Origin: Sulfurimonas sp.
GTDB lineage: Bacteria; Campylobacterota; Campylobacteria; Campylobacterales; Sulfurimonadaceae
Length of the DNA: 64,000 nt
Direction of reading: 5' to 3'
Assembly: GCF_029027585.1 (NCBI RefSeq)
Contig: NZ_CP093397.1
Coordinates: 124,001 to 188,000, forward strand
The notes beneath the pieces are model-generated. The model had not been told where the DNA came from. It did not search any database and saw only the letters and a list, made by a program, of their open reading frames with translations. Position 1 is the first letter of the stretch. Each line of letters opens with the position of its first letter. The position numbers were made by a program, and so were the translations under genes. Of the stretch, positions 9,127 to 19,800 are shown in pieces.

Positions 9127-9865
9127 GAGTGTAGTCATTGAAGATGGCGCTAAAATAGCTGATGGAGTTAAGATAGGTCCATTTTGTAACATTGGTAAAG
9201 ATGTTGAGATAGCATCTGGAGTTATCTTGGAGTCAAACATTGTTTTGATGGGCAAAATAAAGATTGCTAATGATGTGAGAATTTTCAGTTATACCGCTAT
9301 GGGAAACAAAAATTCAAATATAGAAGTAGGTGAAAAAACTCACATAAGAGAATTTACACAAATCGGAACTCAAGAGCCTTTAGAAGAAAAAAATTATAAA
9401 AAAATAACTATTGGTGCTCATAGTTTTTTAATGGCTTATGTTCAGATTTTAAATGGTGTTAATATGGGAGATTACTGCATCTTAACAAATGCTGTAAGAC
9501 TTTATGAAGATGTAATTTGTGAGCAAAGAGTTATCATCGGTGGACTTACTACTGTTGAATCTGGCATAACTATTGGTACTGGCGTAATGATAGGTGGTGC
9601 TTCTTGTGTTGATCATGATATACCTCCATTTACTCTCACAGAAGGCAATAGAGCTTCTGTAAAAGGTCTAAATGTAGTTGGTTTGAGAAGAAGACTAGAA
9701 AATAAAGCAGATATAGAAAAAATAAAATCTATTTTTAAAAGAATTCTAGGAGATGGTGTTGACAAAGAGTTAGCATCTAAACTAGCGACAGAGCATGAAA
9801 ATGAATATGCTAAACAATTCGCCTCATTTATAGCAAATAATAATATAAAAGTTAAAGCGAGTTAA
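9116..9865 (+). CDS. lpxA: UDP-N-acetylglucosamine (or UDP-GlcNAc3N) acyltransferase
   Basis: The product of 249 residues from the ATG at 9116 is a left-handed beta-helix acyltransferase with hexapeptide repeats from residue 1 to about 180 (for example [10 protein letters not shown]) and the LpxA C-terminal signature LNVVGLRRR. It performs the first acylation of lipid A synthesis with acyl-ACP. A more upstream ATG (9050) would add 22 residues lying inside gnnA and lacking the family start, so 9116 is preferred. It overlaps the gnnA end by 11 bases and converges with dsbD, overlapping its stop by 14 bases. Confidence 0.93.
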   Translation: MIHESVVIEDGAKIADGVKIGPFCNIGKDVEIASGVILESNIVLMGKIKIANDVRIFSYTAMGNKNSNIEVGEKTHIREFTQIGTQEPLEEKNYKKITIGAHSFLMAYVQILNGVNMGDYCILTNAVRLYEDVICEQRVIIGGLTTVESGITIGTGVMIGGASCVDHDIPPFTLTEGNRASVKGLNVVGLRRRLENKADIEKIKSIFKRILGDGVDKELASKLATEHENEYAKQFASFIANNNIKVKAS

Positions 9866-11627
9866 GATGAGTTAAAAACTCATCTGGTCCCATAAAACCG
9901 ATGATAGTTTTAGCTCTTTTTACTTTTGAATCTTCACTAAAAAATAAAATTGCTGGCGGACCAAAAACTCCATACTTTTTACTAAGTTCTTTATTTTCTT
10001 GGCTATTTTGTGTAATATCTGCTTTTATCAAAACAAACTCTGCCATTTTAGCCTTTACTCTAACATCTACAAAAGTAACCTCTTCAAGTTCTTTACATGA
10101 AGTACACCAATCAGCATAAAAATCAAGCATAATTTTTTTACCTTTGTTTTTCGCAAGTACTTCATCTAACTCATCAATGGAAGTAATTTTTATAAATTTA
10201 GCATGAGCAATCTCGGTTTTAATCAAAGAGTTTACAACTTGAGGTTTAAAAAACTCCAATGGTCTAGCCATACTTGTTGAACCTCCTAAAACACCCATCA
10301 AAAGTGCTAAAGAATAAACAAACATCAAAATAGCGATAGTTCTTTTAAGTAAATGTCCACCTTTTTCTAATGCACCTAGATAAATTCCAAAAGCAATTCC
10401 TAATATTGCATATAAAAGCATAGTTATATAAGCATCTACTATACGCTCTAACATCCAAATAGCAACACTTAACATCACTACACCAAAAGTGGCACTAACA
10501 AGCGTCATCCATTCACCAGGTTTTGGCATAAATTTACCAGCACTAACACCAACTGCGATAAGAGGAATACCCATACCAATACTCATAGAAAAAAGAGCCA
10601 TTCCACCTAGAAGAGCATCTCCAGTTTGACCGATATAAACTAAAGCACCCGCAAGAGGAGCAGCAACACAAGGACCAACAATCAAAGCCGATAAAAAGCC
10701 CATAATTGCAACACCTATATAACCGCCACCCTCACCTTTTGAGCTTACTTTTGCTACTAAAGCATCTGGAAGTTTTAGTTCATAAAAACCAAACATGCTA
10801 AAAGCTAAAGCAACAAAAACTGCTGAAAATGAGTAGATAACCCAAGGTGTTTGAAGTGCTGCTTGAAGATTTGCTCCAAACAGACCTGCCAAGATACCTG
10901 CGATGGTGTATGCAACTGCCATAGCAAGAACATAAACAATAGACAAGGCAAAAGCTTTTTTCGTACTTAAACCTTCACCCTGAGAGATGATGACACCTGA
11001 AATAATAGGAATCATAGGAAACACACAAGGAGTCATAGCCAAAAGAAGTCCAAAGCCTAAAAATGTTAAAAGAATTACAAAAATATTTCCTGATTTAATA
11101 GTGTCTGCAATAGCATCACTCTGTGATACTTCCTCTTTTTGTTCTACTTTTTTTTCTATTTTAATTATTTTTTTTACTTTTAACTCTAATCTTTTTAGGG
11201 AATCTTGAAGTTTTGAAGTATCTACCTCTAAAGAGTAAGACTCACTCATCGGCTCATAACACAAACCTTGTTCTGAACAACCCTGATAATGCAAGATAAA
11301 CTCAATAGTTTTCATACCACTAAGTTCTGAGTTTTTTTGCAAAGTCACTATAACAGTTGGAGATTTCAGATAAACCATCTCTTCATCATGTTTAACACTT
11401 TTAGGCTTATCAATATTTAAAATACTTACACCATCGCCATCTTTAACTTCTACTTTTAACTTATCTGCATAAAGATAAATATCTTTAGCTATTTTAACAC
11501 TAGCCTCTATTTGCATCTTAGAGTTGAACTTAGCTTCAGGTTTAAAAGCCTCATCTGGCATCAAAAATTTGGAAGCTCCATTTAACATTAAAATAGTAGA
11601 AAGTAAAAGTAAAACAATTTTTTTCAT
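9852..11627 (-). CDS. dsbD: Thiol:disulfide interchange protein DsbD
   Basis: The 591-residue inner membrane protein carries electrons from cytosolic thioredoxin to the periplasm. A signal peptide precedes a periplasmic alpha domain with a CSEQGLC cysteine pair (about residues 137-143). The central eight-helix domain has the redox cysteines in MTPCVFPMIP and VGPCVAAP. A C-terminal thioredoxin-like domain carries WCTSC. All three DsbD modules and all six expected cysteines are present. Its 3-prime end converges with lpxA at a small hairpin. Confidence 0.95.
   Translation of the reverse strand: MKKIVLLLLSTILMLNGASKFLMPDEAFKPEAKFNSKMQIEASVKIAKDIYLYADKLKVEVKDGDGVSILNIDKPKSVKHDEEMVYLKSPTVIVTLQKNSELSGMKTIEFILHYQGCSEQGLCYEPMSESYSLEVDTSKLQDSLKRLELKVKKIIKIEKKVEQKEEVSQSDAIADTIKSGNIFVILLTFLGFGLLLAMTPCVFPMIPIISGVIISQGEGLSTKKAFALSIVYVLAMAVAYTIAGILAGLFGANLQAALQTPWVIYSFSAVFVALAFSMFGFYELKLPDALVAKVSSKGEGGGYIGVAIMGFLSALIVGPCVAAPLAGALVYIGQTGDALLGGMALFSMSIGMGIPLIAVGVSAGKFMPKPGEWMTLVSATFGVVMLSVAIWMLERIVDAYITMLLYAILGIAFGIYLGALEKGGHLLKRTIAILMFVYSLALLMGVLGGSTSMARPLEFFKPQVVNSLIKTEIAHAKFIKITSIDELDEVLAKNKGKKIMLDFYADWCTSCKELEEVTFVDVRVKAKMAEFVLIKADITQNSQENKELSKKYGVFGPPAILFFSEDSKVKRAKTIIGFMGPDEFLTHLNSL
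9866..9884. terminator. Small hairpin between convergent lpxA and dsbD
   Basis: GATGAGTT (9866-9873) and AACTCATC (9877-9884) are perfect inverted copies around an AAA loop, immediately after the lpxA stop and inside the last codons of dsbD. No clear U-tract follows, so it may only be a weak terminator for lpxA. Confidence 0.45.
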
Positions 11628-11749
11628 AAGACTCTTTTTATATAGATTTGTTTTTCGCTATTATACAAATAAACATTTAACATACAGAAACTATAACAAA
11701 TTTTATTCTTTATGTCTGTGACTGAGGTTACATAAAACTAAATTGAAAC

Positions 11750-12319
11750 TTATTTTTTTAGGTATGGTTTCATAGCCGCAGTCGTATATTTTATAACCTT
11801 TTGAACTGACTCAGCATTTACCTCTTGACCTTTTGTATGCAAAAATGAACTGTAAAACTGCCACGATAGAGAGATTGAATCTACAATAAAGTCTATATCC
11901 TCCTCATCGGCAATAACGAGTTCTTCATTTAGTATAAGGTTGTTTATAACTTGTGTTATGCGCCTACGGTGTGCAATATTGTCTTTTATGTATAAATCTT
12001 CTAACTCAGAGTCTCGTGAAAAAAGTGAAAGAATCTCTTTAAAGAAAAAGCGATATTTCCACTGTATTTCTGTAAGTAACTTCTCATGTTTGTGTAAAGT
12101 AGCAATGCATTTTGGAAGCTCATCGACAGATAGTGTCATCTCTTTGCGCATCTTTATATACAGCAACCGTACTATTTCCTCACGGTTATTATAGTGATAG
12201 TGCAAATTACCAGGGCTCATTCTCATCGCTTTTGCAATATGATTTGTTGTAGAAGATTGTGTACCTGTTTCGTTAAAAAGTATACGAGCCATCTCTAATA
12301 TATCTTCTTTTCTTGACAT
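11750..12319 (-). CDS. TetR-family transcriptional repressor
   Basis: The 189-residue protein has an N-terminal TetR helix-turn-helix (THHIAK-type segment TTNHIAKAMRMSPGNLHYHY, about residues 23-42) and a ligand-binding C-terminal domain with no recognisable ligand signature. It is divergent from a YceI gene, and the shared 222-bp spacer contains three related palindromes of the TAGTGTAATTACACTA type. It most likely represses itself and the YceI gene. The inducer is unknown. Confidence 0.88.
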   Translation of the reverse strand: MSRKEDILEMARILFNETGTQSSTTNHIAKAMRMSPGNLHYHYNNREEIVRLLYIKMRKEMTLSVDELPKCIATLHKHEKLLTEIQWKYRFFFKEILSLFSRDSELEDLYIKDNIAHRRRITQVINNLILNEELVIADEEDIDFIVDSISLSWQFYSSFLHTKGQEVNAESVQKVIKYTTAAMKPYLKK

Positions 12320-12342
12320 ATTTGTTCCTTATATTGAAATTA

Positions 12343-12358
12343 TAGTGTAATCACTCTA
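12343..12358. promoter_or_regulatory. TetR operator-like palindrome, site 1
   Basis: TAGTGTAATCACTCTA is an imperfect 16-bp palindrome 24 bases upstream of the tetR start. It shares the TAGTGTAA half-site with the perfect site at 12487-12502. Position fits autorepression. Confidence 0.6.
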
Positions 12359-12441
12359 ATAGGTCAATTAAATTTACACTATACATAAATAGCCTTGCTT
12401 GCTATGATTATCTACTATTTTATGGATGTAATTGTAGCTAT

Positions 12442-12457
12442 TAGAGTAATTGCACTT
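12442..12457. promoter_or_regulatory. TetR operator-like palindrome, site 2 (degenerate)
   Basis: TAGAGTAATTGCACTT matches the same 16-bp pattern (TAGTGTAA and its inverse) with substitutions in both halves. It lies mid-way between the divergent genes. Confidence 0.4.
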
Positions 12458-12486
12458 GACATTGTATTTTTATTAACATATAATTT

Positions 12487-12502
12487 TAGTGTAATTACAC
12501 TA
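12487..12502. promoter_or_regulatory. TetR operator-like palindrome, site 3 (perfect)
   Basis: TAGTGTAATTACACTA is a perfect 16-bp palindrome, 40 bases upstream of the YceI start codon at 12542, where it would overlap the promoter or early leader. It is the best operator candidate for the adjacent TetR protein. Confidence 0.65.
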
Positions 12503-12541
12503 TATCTTAAAAGTGTAGAAAAAAACAAAAGGAAAGAAAAA

Positions 12542-13114
12542 ATGAAATTACTTCAAAGTTTAGCGCTTAGCGCTGTAGTAGGGTTAAGTCTTTTAAATGC
12601 AGCAAATTATAATGTTGATGTAAGCCATTCAAATGTAGGATTTAAAGTAAAGCATATGATGATTAGTAATGTTAAAGGAAGCTTTGAAAAGTTTAGCGGT
12701 ACCTTCAGCATAGATGAGAAAACAAAACACTTATCTGCTGTAAATGGTACTCTTGAAGTTTCAAGTTTAACTACAAAAGATGCTAAAAGAGACAAGCATC
12801 TTAAAAGTGCAGACTTTTTCGATGCAGTAAAATACCCACAAATGCACTTAAAACTTCTTAAGCATAGTGCTAACAAGGCAACATTTGAACTTACTATAAA
12901 AGATGTAACAAAAGTGGTAACTCTTGATGTTGAAGAGATTAGCGGTACTATAAAAGATCCATGGGGCAACACAAGACTAGCCTTTGAACTTCACGGAAAG
13001 ATAAATCGTAAAGATTTTAATATTAACTTTAATCAACTACTAGAAACTGGTGGTCTGATTGTTGGTGATACAGTAAAATTTGATATTATTTTAGAAGGAA
13101 TTCAAACTAAGTAA
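12542..13114 (+). CDS. YceI-family periplasmic protein
   Basis: From ATG 12542 (AAAGGAAAG just upstream) the product is 190 residues: a signal peptide (to about residue 21) followed by a YceI lipocalin-like barrel, seen in VDVSHSNVGFKVKHMMISNV, GTFSIDE, KDAKRDKHLKSADFFD and INRKDFNINF. YceI proteins bind polyisoprenoid lipids in a beta-barrel; the physiological role here is unknown. A longer reading from 12395 adds a hydrophobic leader without a ribosome site and covers the operator sites, so it is rejected. Probably controlled by the divergent TetR. Confidence 0.9.
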   Translation: MKLLQSLALSAVVGLSLLNAANYNVDVSHSNVGFKVKHMMISNVKGSFEKFSGTFSIDEKTKHLSAVNGTLEVSSLTTKDAKRDKHLKSADFFDAVKYPQMHLKLLKHSANKATFELTIKDVTKVVTLDVEEISGTIKDPWGNTRLAFELHGKINRKDFNINFNQLLETGGLIVGDTVKFDIILEGIQTK

Positions 13115-13262
13115 TTGAAGAAAAGTAAGAGTCGTTTTCACTTAGCAATTAAATTTGATGTTATTTTGAGATAAAATATCAGCACTAACTGAGCTCTTAA
13201 GCAATTTATCATCATTATTTCTCTACTCTACAGCTATTAAATCAAAAGTAAAGAATATTATT

Positions 13263-15197
13263 ATGTCAAACAGATTAGAAAAAGAAGATTCTCCTTACTT
13301 ACAACAACACAAAAACAACCCTGTTGATTGGTTTCCTTGGGGTGAAGAAGCATTTGCTAAGGCAGAAGCTGAAAACAAAGCAATTTTTATAAGTATAGGT
13401 TACTCATCTTGTCATTGGTGTCATGTTATGGAAGAAACTGTTTTTGAAAATAGAGAGTGTGCAGATATTTTAAATGAAAGTTTTGTTTGTATAAAGGTAG
13501 ATAGAGAAGAACGCCCTGACATTGACAAGCATTACCAAGAAGTGCACAGCTTATTAAATCGTCGCTCAGGTGGTTGGCCAACTTCTATTTTTTGTACTCC
13601 ACAAAATAAGCCATTTTTTGCAGGAACTTACATACCGCCAGAGTCAAGAGAAGGCTCCATAGAAGGTATGGGTTTCATAGAGCTTACAAAACTTATAGGC
13701 TCTAAGGTTTCACAAAATAATGAGCAATTATATAAAAATGCTACTGAGATTCAAGATTTTTTAAACAAACAAGAACACCCAAAAGAAGCAACAGTTTTAA
13801 GTGAAGACTTTAGAAAAAACTTTATACTTCAAGTAAAAAATAACTATGAAACAAAAAATGGCGGTTTTTCCACTTCTCCAAAATTTCCTCAGGCATCTAC
13901 ACTATCTACTCTTTTAGTTTTAGATAAACTCTATGATGACAAAGCTGCAAAAGCTATGTTAACTCATACTCTAAACTCTATGAAAAAAGGTGGCATCTAT
14001 GATTTAGTAGATGGTGGCTTTTCTCGTTACTCGGTTGACAGCGAATGGAAAGTACCTCATTTTGAAAAAGATGCTTTATGATAACGCCCTACTTTGCGAA
14101 CTTTATGCAAGAACATATCTAGCTTATAATGATGAAAATTATCTCCATATTGCAAAAGAAATTGCAGATTTTTGGCATAACTTTATGAGTGAAGACAGTC
14201 TTTTATATAGCGCTAGTGATGCTGATAGTGAAGGTGAAGAAGGAACTTATTTTATATATACTTATGATGAAATTTACGACATTTTAGAGCAAAATAACTA
14301 TGAAGATATAGAGTCTATTTTACAACAAATGGATGTAACAAAAACTGGAAATTTTGAAGGTAAAAATATTATTCGTTTTGAAATGGCAAGGCACCTAAAA
14401 ACTTTGCAGATATTAAAATTTTACTACAACAACGAAGAGCTTCAAGAGAGTACCCTTTCATAGACAAAAAAATTCAAACTTCATGGTCAGCTATGATGAT
14501 AAAAGCACTTTTTATTCTTGGAGATATAGATACTAAGTACAAACAAAGAGCCATCTTATACACAGATGCTTTACTAAAAACAATGTATATTGATGGCAAA
14601 CTTTATCATACAACACTCATACATAAGCAAGTAAAAATAGAAGCTTTTTTAGAAGACTATGCTTTTTTAGCACAAGCACTCATAAGTGGATACAACGCAA
14701 CAGGCGATGAACTTTACCTCATTCAAGCACAACGCTTTGCTAACATCGCACTTGAAAGATTTTTTCGTAAAGGGAGTTGGAATTTTAGTGATGGAGAGTT
14801 CCAAACAAAAGCAGACATAGCGGACAACACCTATACAAGTTCAGTAAGCATAATGGTTGATGTTCTTAACTCTTTAGCTATTTTACTTGAAGATGAAAAA
14901 TATTCACATTTTGCTTTTTTAACACTAGAGTATAACTCTCACGAACTAGGAAGAAGACCTATCATTTATCCATGTATGCTTAAAGAGATGTTAAGACATT
15001 TAAAAGGGGATAGAATTATAAAGTCAAATGCATATAATCTAAGCAATAATGCCCTTGAACTAAGCAAATTACAGTATCCTTTTATACATAAAAAAGTCAC
15101 AAAAAACACAGACTATTTAGTATGTGGAGATACGAGTTGTTTTGCTAATACTGATAAAATCATAGTAATAGATGATATAATAAAGAATAGTTTTTAA
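13263..15197 (+). pseudogene. DUF255/YyaL-type thioredoxin-domain protein, two compensating frameshifts
   Basis: The N-terminus is a DUF255 thioredoxin-like domain ([19 protein letters not shown] and SSCHWCHVM with a CxxC near residue 50), followed by the six-hairpin glycosidase-like domain seen in YyaL/SPATA20 proteins. The frame breaks twice: a surplus A in the run 14065-14069 (expected [12 protein letters not shown]) and a missing A in the run 14397-14401 (expected HLKNFADIKILL). Between the two, conserved family sequence continues in the shifted frame (for example SASDADSEGEEG), and the last part (PFIDKKIQTSW onward) is back in the first frame. The full span is exactly 645 codons. Function of the family is unknown. 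Sequencing error is the simplest explanation. Confidence 0.82.
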
Positions 15198-15212
15198 TAC
15201 AAAGGTCGATTA

Positions 15213-15317
15213 ATGAAAAAAATAATATTAAGTATTGTCCTTGCTCTTGGAATTATGAGCATGTTTAGTGCTTGTGAAAGAAATGATTATCAACATCCAC
15301 TTCATCGTTCAAGATAA
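15213..15317 (+). CDS. Mini-lipoprotein, 34 residues
   Basis: A short ORF with AAAGG upstream encodes a basic start, a hydrophobic stretch and a lipobox-like MFSAC at residues 17-21, followed by only 13 polar residues. It resembles entericidin-sized lipoproteins, although the lipobox is imperfect. It lies between the DUF255 gene and plsC on the same strand. No function can be assigned. Confidence 0.55.
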   Translation: MKKIILSIVLALGIMSMFSACERNDYQHPLHRSR

Positions 15318-15323
15318 GCATTA

Positions 15324-16019
15324 ATGTTTAAAGAATTAGGCAAAATTATATTTATGGCTGAACTTGGCTATAAATATATAAAGATATTTAAAAAGACATA
15401 TTTTCATCCCTTTATAACTTTTAGACCAGCTTACAAACAACTCTCCGATGATAGACAAACCTACTCAAACGCTGTCTTAAAATTTTTAAATATAGAAATT
15501 GAACTTGTTGGTGAGTTACCAAAACAAAACAAAGTATTGTACGCAATAAACCACCGCTCTTTACTTGATATCATAGTAATGGAAAGTGTCTTTTCAAAAG
15601 GCAATAAAAATGGAACTTGGATAGCAAAAAAAGAACTTTTTGACGCATTTTATGGTAACTTTTTTAAATATAGTGGTTGCATAAGTGTTGATTTAGAAAC
15701 AGGCAAAGGTCTTTTAAAATTTTTCAAAGAAGTAAAAAAAACATTAACTAAAATAGATGATTTCAACATTTACATATTTCCAGAAGGTGAAAGGAGCAAA
15801 GAAGGCGGAATCCTGAAGTTTCAAAGTGGAGCTCAAAAAATTGCAAAATCTAATAAATTAGCAGTTGCTCCAGTTTTTATAGATGACAATCTTGAAAATA
15901 TATTTAAAAATGCTCCCTATAAAGAAACAAAAATAGTTAAAGTCCATGTTGGGAACTTAACAAAACATGATAATTTAGAAAATGATTATATAGCTTTTAT
16001 GAACGAAGCAAAAGGATAA
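15324..16019 (+). CDS. plsC: 1-acyl-sn-glycerol-3-phosphate acyltransferase
   Basis: The 231-residue membrane-associated enzyme adds the second acyl chain in phosphatidic acid synthesis. It shows the acyltransferase motifs NHRSLLD (HX4D, about residues 75-81) and FPEGERSKEG (about residues 152-161). It sits three bases upstream of pdxJ, so both may be co-transcribed. Confidence 0.88.
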   Translation: MFKELGKIIFMAELGYKYIKIFKKTYFHPFITFRPAYKQLSDDRQTYSNAVLKFLNIEIELVGELPKQNKVLYAINHRSLLDIIVMESVFSKGNKNGTWIAKKELFDAFYGNFFKYSGCISVDLETGKGLLKFFKEVKKTLTKIDDFNIYIFPEGERSKEGGILKFQSGAQKIAKSNKLAVAPVFIDDNLENIFKNAPYKETKIVKVHVGNLTKHDNLENDYIAFMNEAKG

Positions 16020-16022
16020 AAC

Positions 16023-16814
16023 TTGAGTATGAAGTTAGGCGTAAATATAGACCATGTAGCAGTTTTAAGAGAAGCCAGAAAAGTCAATGACCCAGATATA
16101 CTAAATGCTCTTTATGTAGCATGTGCCAATGGTGCTGACCAAATAACTATCCACCTAAGAGAAGATAGAAGACACATAAAAGATATAGATGCTAAAAATA
16201 TAATGCAACTCTCACAACTTCCAGTAAACTTAGAATGTTCAATAAATAGAGAGATTTTAGACATAATAAGTGAGTTAAAACCACATCGTGCAACACTAGT
16301 TCCTGAAAAAAGAGAAGAGGTGACAACAGAAGGCGGTTTAGATGTTTTTACATATAAAGATGAGATAGCTTATGCTATCGAGCAACTTCATGATTCTATC
16401 ATTCCTGTTTCACTTTTTGTTGATCCTACGATAGAAGCAATGGAAGCCTCAAAAGATTTAGGTGCTGAGATGGTAGAGCTTCATACTGGTTCATTTGCAA
16501 ATATATTTGCGATGTTAAACTCTTCATTACCTCACTCAAACCACTCTATAAAAGAACTTGAACTTCCAAGATATGAGCTACAAAGCAGACTAGAAAAATC
16601 CATACAAGAGCTTAAAGATGCTGCCACTCATGCTAAAAAACTAGGTCTTGGAGTAGCTGCTGGACATGGACTAAACTACCATAATGTTTCATATATGATG
16701 GATATAAAAGAAATCATAGAACTAAACATCGGGCAAAGTATCATAGCAAGAAGTATTTTTAGCGGTTTAGCAGATGCTGTAAAAGAAATGAAAAAACTTA
16801 CTACTAGAAAATAA
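16023..16814 (+). CDS. pdxJ: Pyridoxine 5'-phosphate synthase
   Basis: The 263-residue TIM-barrel enzyme condenses 3-amino-2-oxopropyl phosphate with deoxyxylulose 5-phosphate, the last ring-forming step of vitamin B6 synthesis. Recognisable elements are LGVNIDHVAVLREARK, DGADQITIHLREDRRHI-like (here NGADQITIHL) and GLGVAAGHGLNYHN. Start is TTG at 16023 (AAAGGA six bases upstream) or ATG at 16029. In related Campylobacterota pdxA lies directly beside pdxJ; here 5.2 kb of defence genes separates them. Confidence 0.95.
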   Translation: MSMKLGVNIDHVAVLREARKVNDPDILNALYVACANGADQITIHLREDRRHIKDIDAKNIMQLSQLPVNLECSINREILDIISELKPHRATLVPEKREEVTTEGGLDVFTYKDEIAYAIEQLHDSIIPVSLFVDPTIEAMEASKDLGAEMVELHTGSFANIFAMLNSSLPHSNHSIKELELPRYELQSRLEKSIQELKDAATHAKKLGLGVAAGHGLNYHNVSYMMDIKEIIELNIGQSIIARSIFSGLADAVKEMKKLTTRK

Positions 16815-16819
16815 TAAAA

Positions 16820-19800
16820 ATGGCTATATTTCAAAAATCTGTTTTACTGAGTGCCCTTGAGGTAAATCAAGATGAAAGTTTAGTTGCTCTAAGATGGGCA
16901 GAATATCAAAAGTATTTATCTAAGATAGATTTTATAAAAACTGTTAAAGAAGAAAAATATCAAGATGGATTTTTAAAAGATGTTTTTGAGAACTGTTTAG
17001 GTTACAGACTTGACAGCACCAACCCTGATAATTTTAACCTTGAAAGAGAAAAGAAGAACGAAACAGACGCCAAAAAAGCAGATGCCGTCATATATGTAAA
17101 TAATGAAGTTATCGGCATAATAGAACTTAAAGCACAAGATACTAAAAACCTTGACAAGATAGAATCACAAGCATTTAACTATCATAACTCACATTCAAAC
17201 TCAAAATATATAATTATCTCTAACTTTGATGAATTAAGATTATATATTGATAAGAAAACAGCTTATGAAAAGTTTTCACTTTTTAATCTTAACTATAAAG
17301 AATTTAAAAAACTTCACTTACTATTATCATATGAAAGCATCAAAGATAATATTCCACAAAAACTAAAAGATAAATCAGCTTCATTTGAGCAAGATATATC
17401 TAAAAGTCTATACAAAGATTTTTCAGCATTTAGAACACACCTTTTTGAGAACTTAGTAAAAAATAACTCCTTAGATAAAGCCTTACTTCTTAGACTTACT
17501 CAAAAGTTATGCGATAGAATTATATTTATACTATTTGCAGAGGATAGAGGGCTATTAACAGCTAATACAATCAAAGAGATACGCCAAAGACATCAAAGTG
17601 ATGGTTTTGGCGATAGAAGTATGTATGATTACTTTAAACTCTATTTTGATGCTATAAATAAAGGGAACGAGAGATTAAATATTCCTAAATATAATGGTGG
17701 TTTATTTGCAGTAGATGAAACTCTTGATAGTTTAATCATAGATGATAATATACTTGACTTAGAAGCACAAGCATTAAGCAACTATGACTTTATGAGTGAT
17801 ATATCTGTTAATATTTTAGGACATATATTTGAGCAGTCTTTGACTGACTTAGAAGAAATCAATGCTTCAATCAATGATGTAGAATTTGATAGTAAAAAAT
17901 CAAAAAGAAAAAAAGATGGTGTATTTTATACACCTGAATACATCACAAAATATATAGTAGACAATACTCTAGGAAAACTCTGTAATGACAAAAGAGAAGA
18001 ACTAAGCATCGGAAGTGAGACTTTAGTCTCGCCAAAAAATCCTAAAAAACCAACAAAAAAAGAACAGATACTAAAAGATAATTTAGAAGAGTATAGAGGT
18101 TGGTTATTGAACTTAAAAATTTTAGACCCAGCTTGTGGAAGTGGGGCATTTTTAAATCAAGCCTTAGATTTTTTAATATCTGAACACAACTCTTTACAAA
18201 GAGACTTAGTAGTTATGGGAGATATAACAGCATACTATGAGATAGAAAAAAGCATACTAGAAAATAATCTTTATGGTGTAGATATAAATGAAGATGCAAT
18301 TGAGATAGCTAAACTTTCTTTGTGGTTGAGGACGGCATCTAAGGGTAGAGAACTTACTAAGTTGGCGGATAAAATAAAATGCGGGAATAGTCTTATAGAT
18401 GATAAAAGTGTAGTTGATAATGCTTTTGTATGGGAAGAAGAGTTTTCAGAAGTTTTTGAGCAACATAAAATCATGTTGGATACAAATATTATAATTCATG
18501 GATATGATACTAATGACAAAACTCAGAGTAAAGAAATACTTAAATTATTAGATAATGGTAATTTAAAATTCTGTATATCCTCAAGAACAATACCTGAAAT
18601 ACCAGATAATAAATATAATAACGAAAAATTAAGATATCTAGATATTTTAGATGTAAAAGGATCATTATTTCGTTGGGATGTTTCAAGTTGGGATGCTAAT
18701 GATATTTTTGCTAGTGAAAAAGATATAGACTATTCTAATAAGATTTATAATATTATAACTCGTAAAAATCCAATTAATGATACTGATATTTTACAATCTG
18801 CTATGAAAAATAATATTAAATTTTTTATTACAAACAATACAAAAGATTTTATAAAAAAAGATGACACTAGGCAAAGGTTGGAACAGTTAACTGGAGTTAA
18901 AATACTAACCCCGAAAGAATTTATGGAATATTATAAAAAAGATTATTTTTCGGTTGGTTTTGATATTATTATTGGAAACCCTCCTTATGGAGCAAAATTA
19001 TCAAAATCAGATAAAGACTATTTTAATGAGAATTTTAAAACAGTTGAATATCAATTAGATACTTATACTTTGTTTATGGAGAAAGCTTATAAACTTTTAC
19101 ATTCAAATGGAAAGTTGGGTTATATTGTTCCATCTACTTGGCTAACAATGTTTTATTTTAAAAATTTACGAAAATATCTAATTGAAAATAGTTGTTTTGA
19201 AAATGTATTACTGTTTAGGTATCAAGTTTTTGAAGATGTAACTGCTGAAACTTCTATAATTACTCTATCAAAAAATAAAATACTAAATGAAAATATACTA
19301 ATAAATTATTTTGATAATACAGATGAGTTGGAAACTAAGCAAAACAAAACTATTTCACAAAATGACTGGTTAAATAGTTATGAATTAGGTTTTAATTTAC
19401 TTTTTGGTGGAAATAAATTAAAAATAATAAATAAAATAATTGAAGATACAGTTGAATTAGAAAATATTGCTAATGTAACCGTTGGAATAAAGCCTTATCA
19501 AACAAATAAAGGAACTCCAAAACAAACAAAGGACAATGTTAAAAATAGAATATATGATGCGGACTACAAAATAGACCAAACATATAAAAACTATATTGTA
19601 GGCGGTAGTATAAGTAAATTTAGTATTAATCCCTCATCTACTAATTGGTTAAAGTATGGGAAATTTTTAGCTGAACCAAGACAAAGTTTAAATTTTTTTC
19701 AGACTAAAATAATGGTTAGACAAACAAGTGATAGGATAATATCAGCAGTTGATTATCAAGGATTATTATCTTTAAATAATGTTCATAATATCGTGATTAA

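Noticed and set aside
12395..12541. Extended YceI N-terminus from 12395
   Set aside because: It spans two operator-like palindromes, lacks a ribosome site, and the signal peptide starts properly at 12542.
14065..14401. Programmed frameshifting in the DUF255 gene
   Set aside because: Two opposite shifts in 5-base A-runs 330 bases apart, with no slippery heptamer plus structure, fit random indels better.
18473..18946. A separate PIN toxin gene overlapping the restriction enzyme
   Set aside because: There is no stop before or after the PIN segment in the enzyme frame, no ribosome site before the internal ATG, and no antitoxin; it reads as one fused protein.
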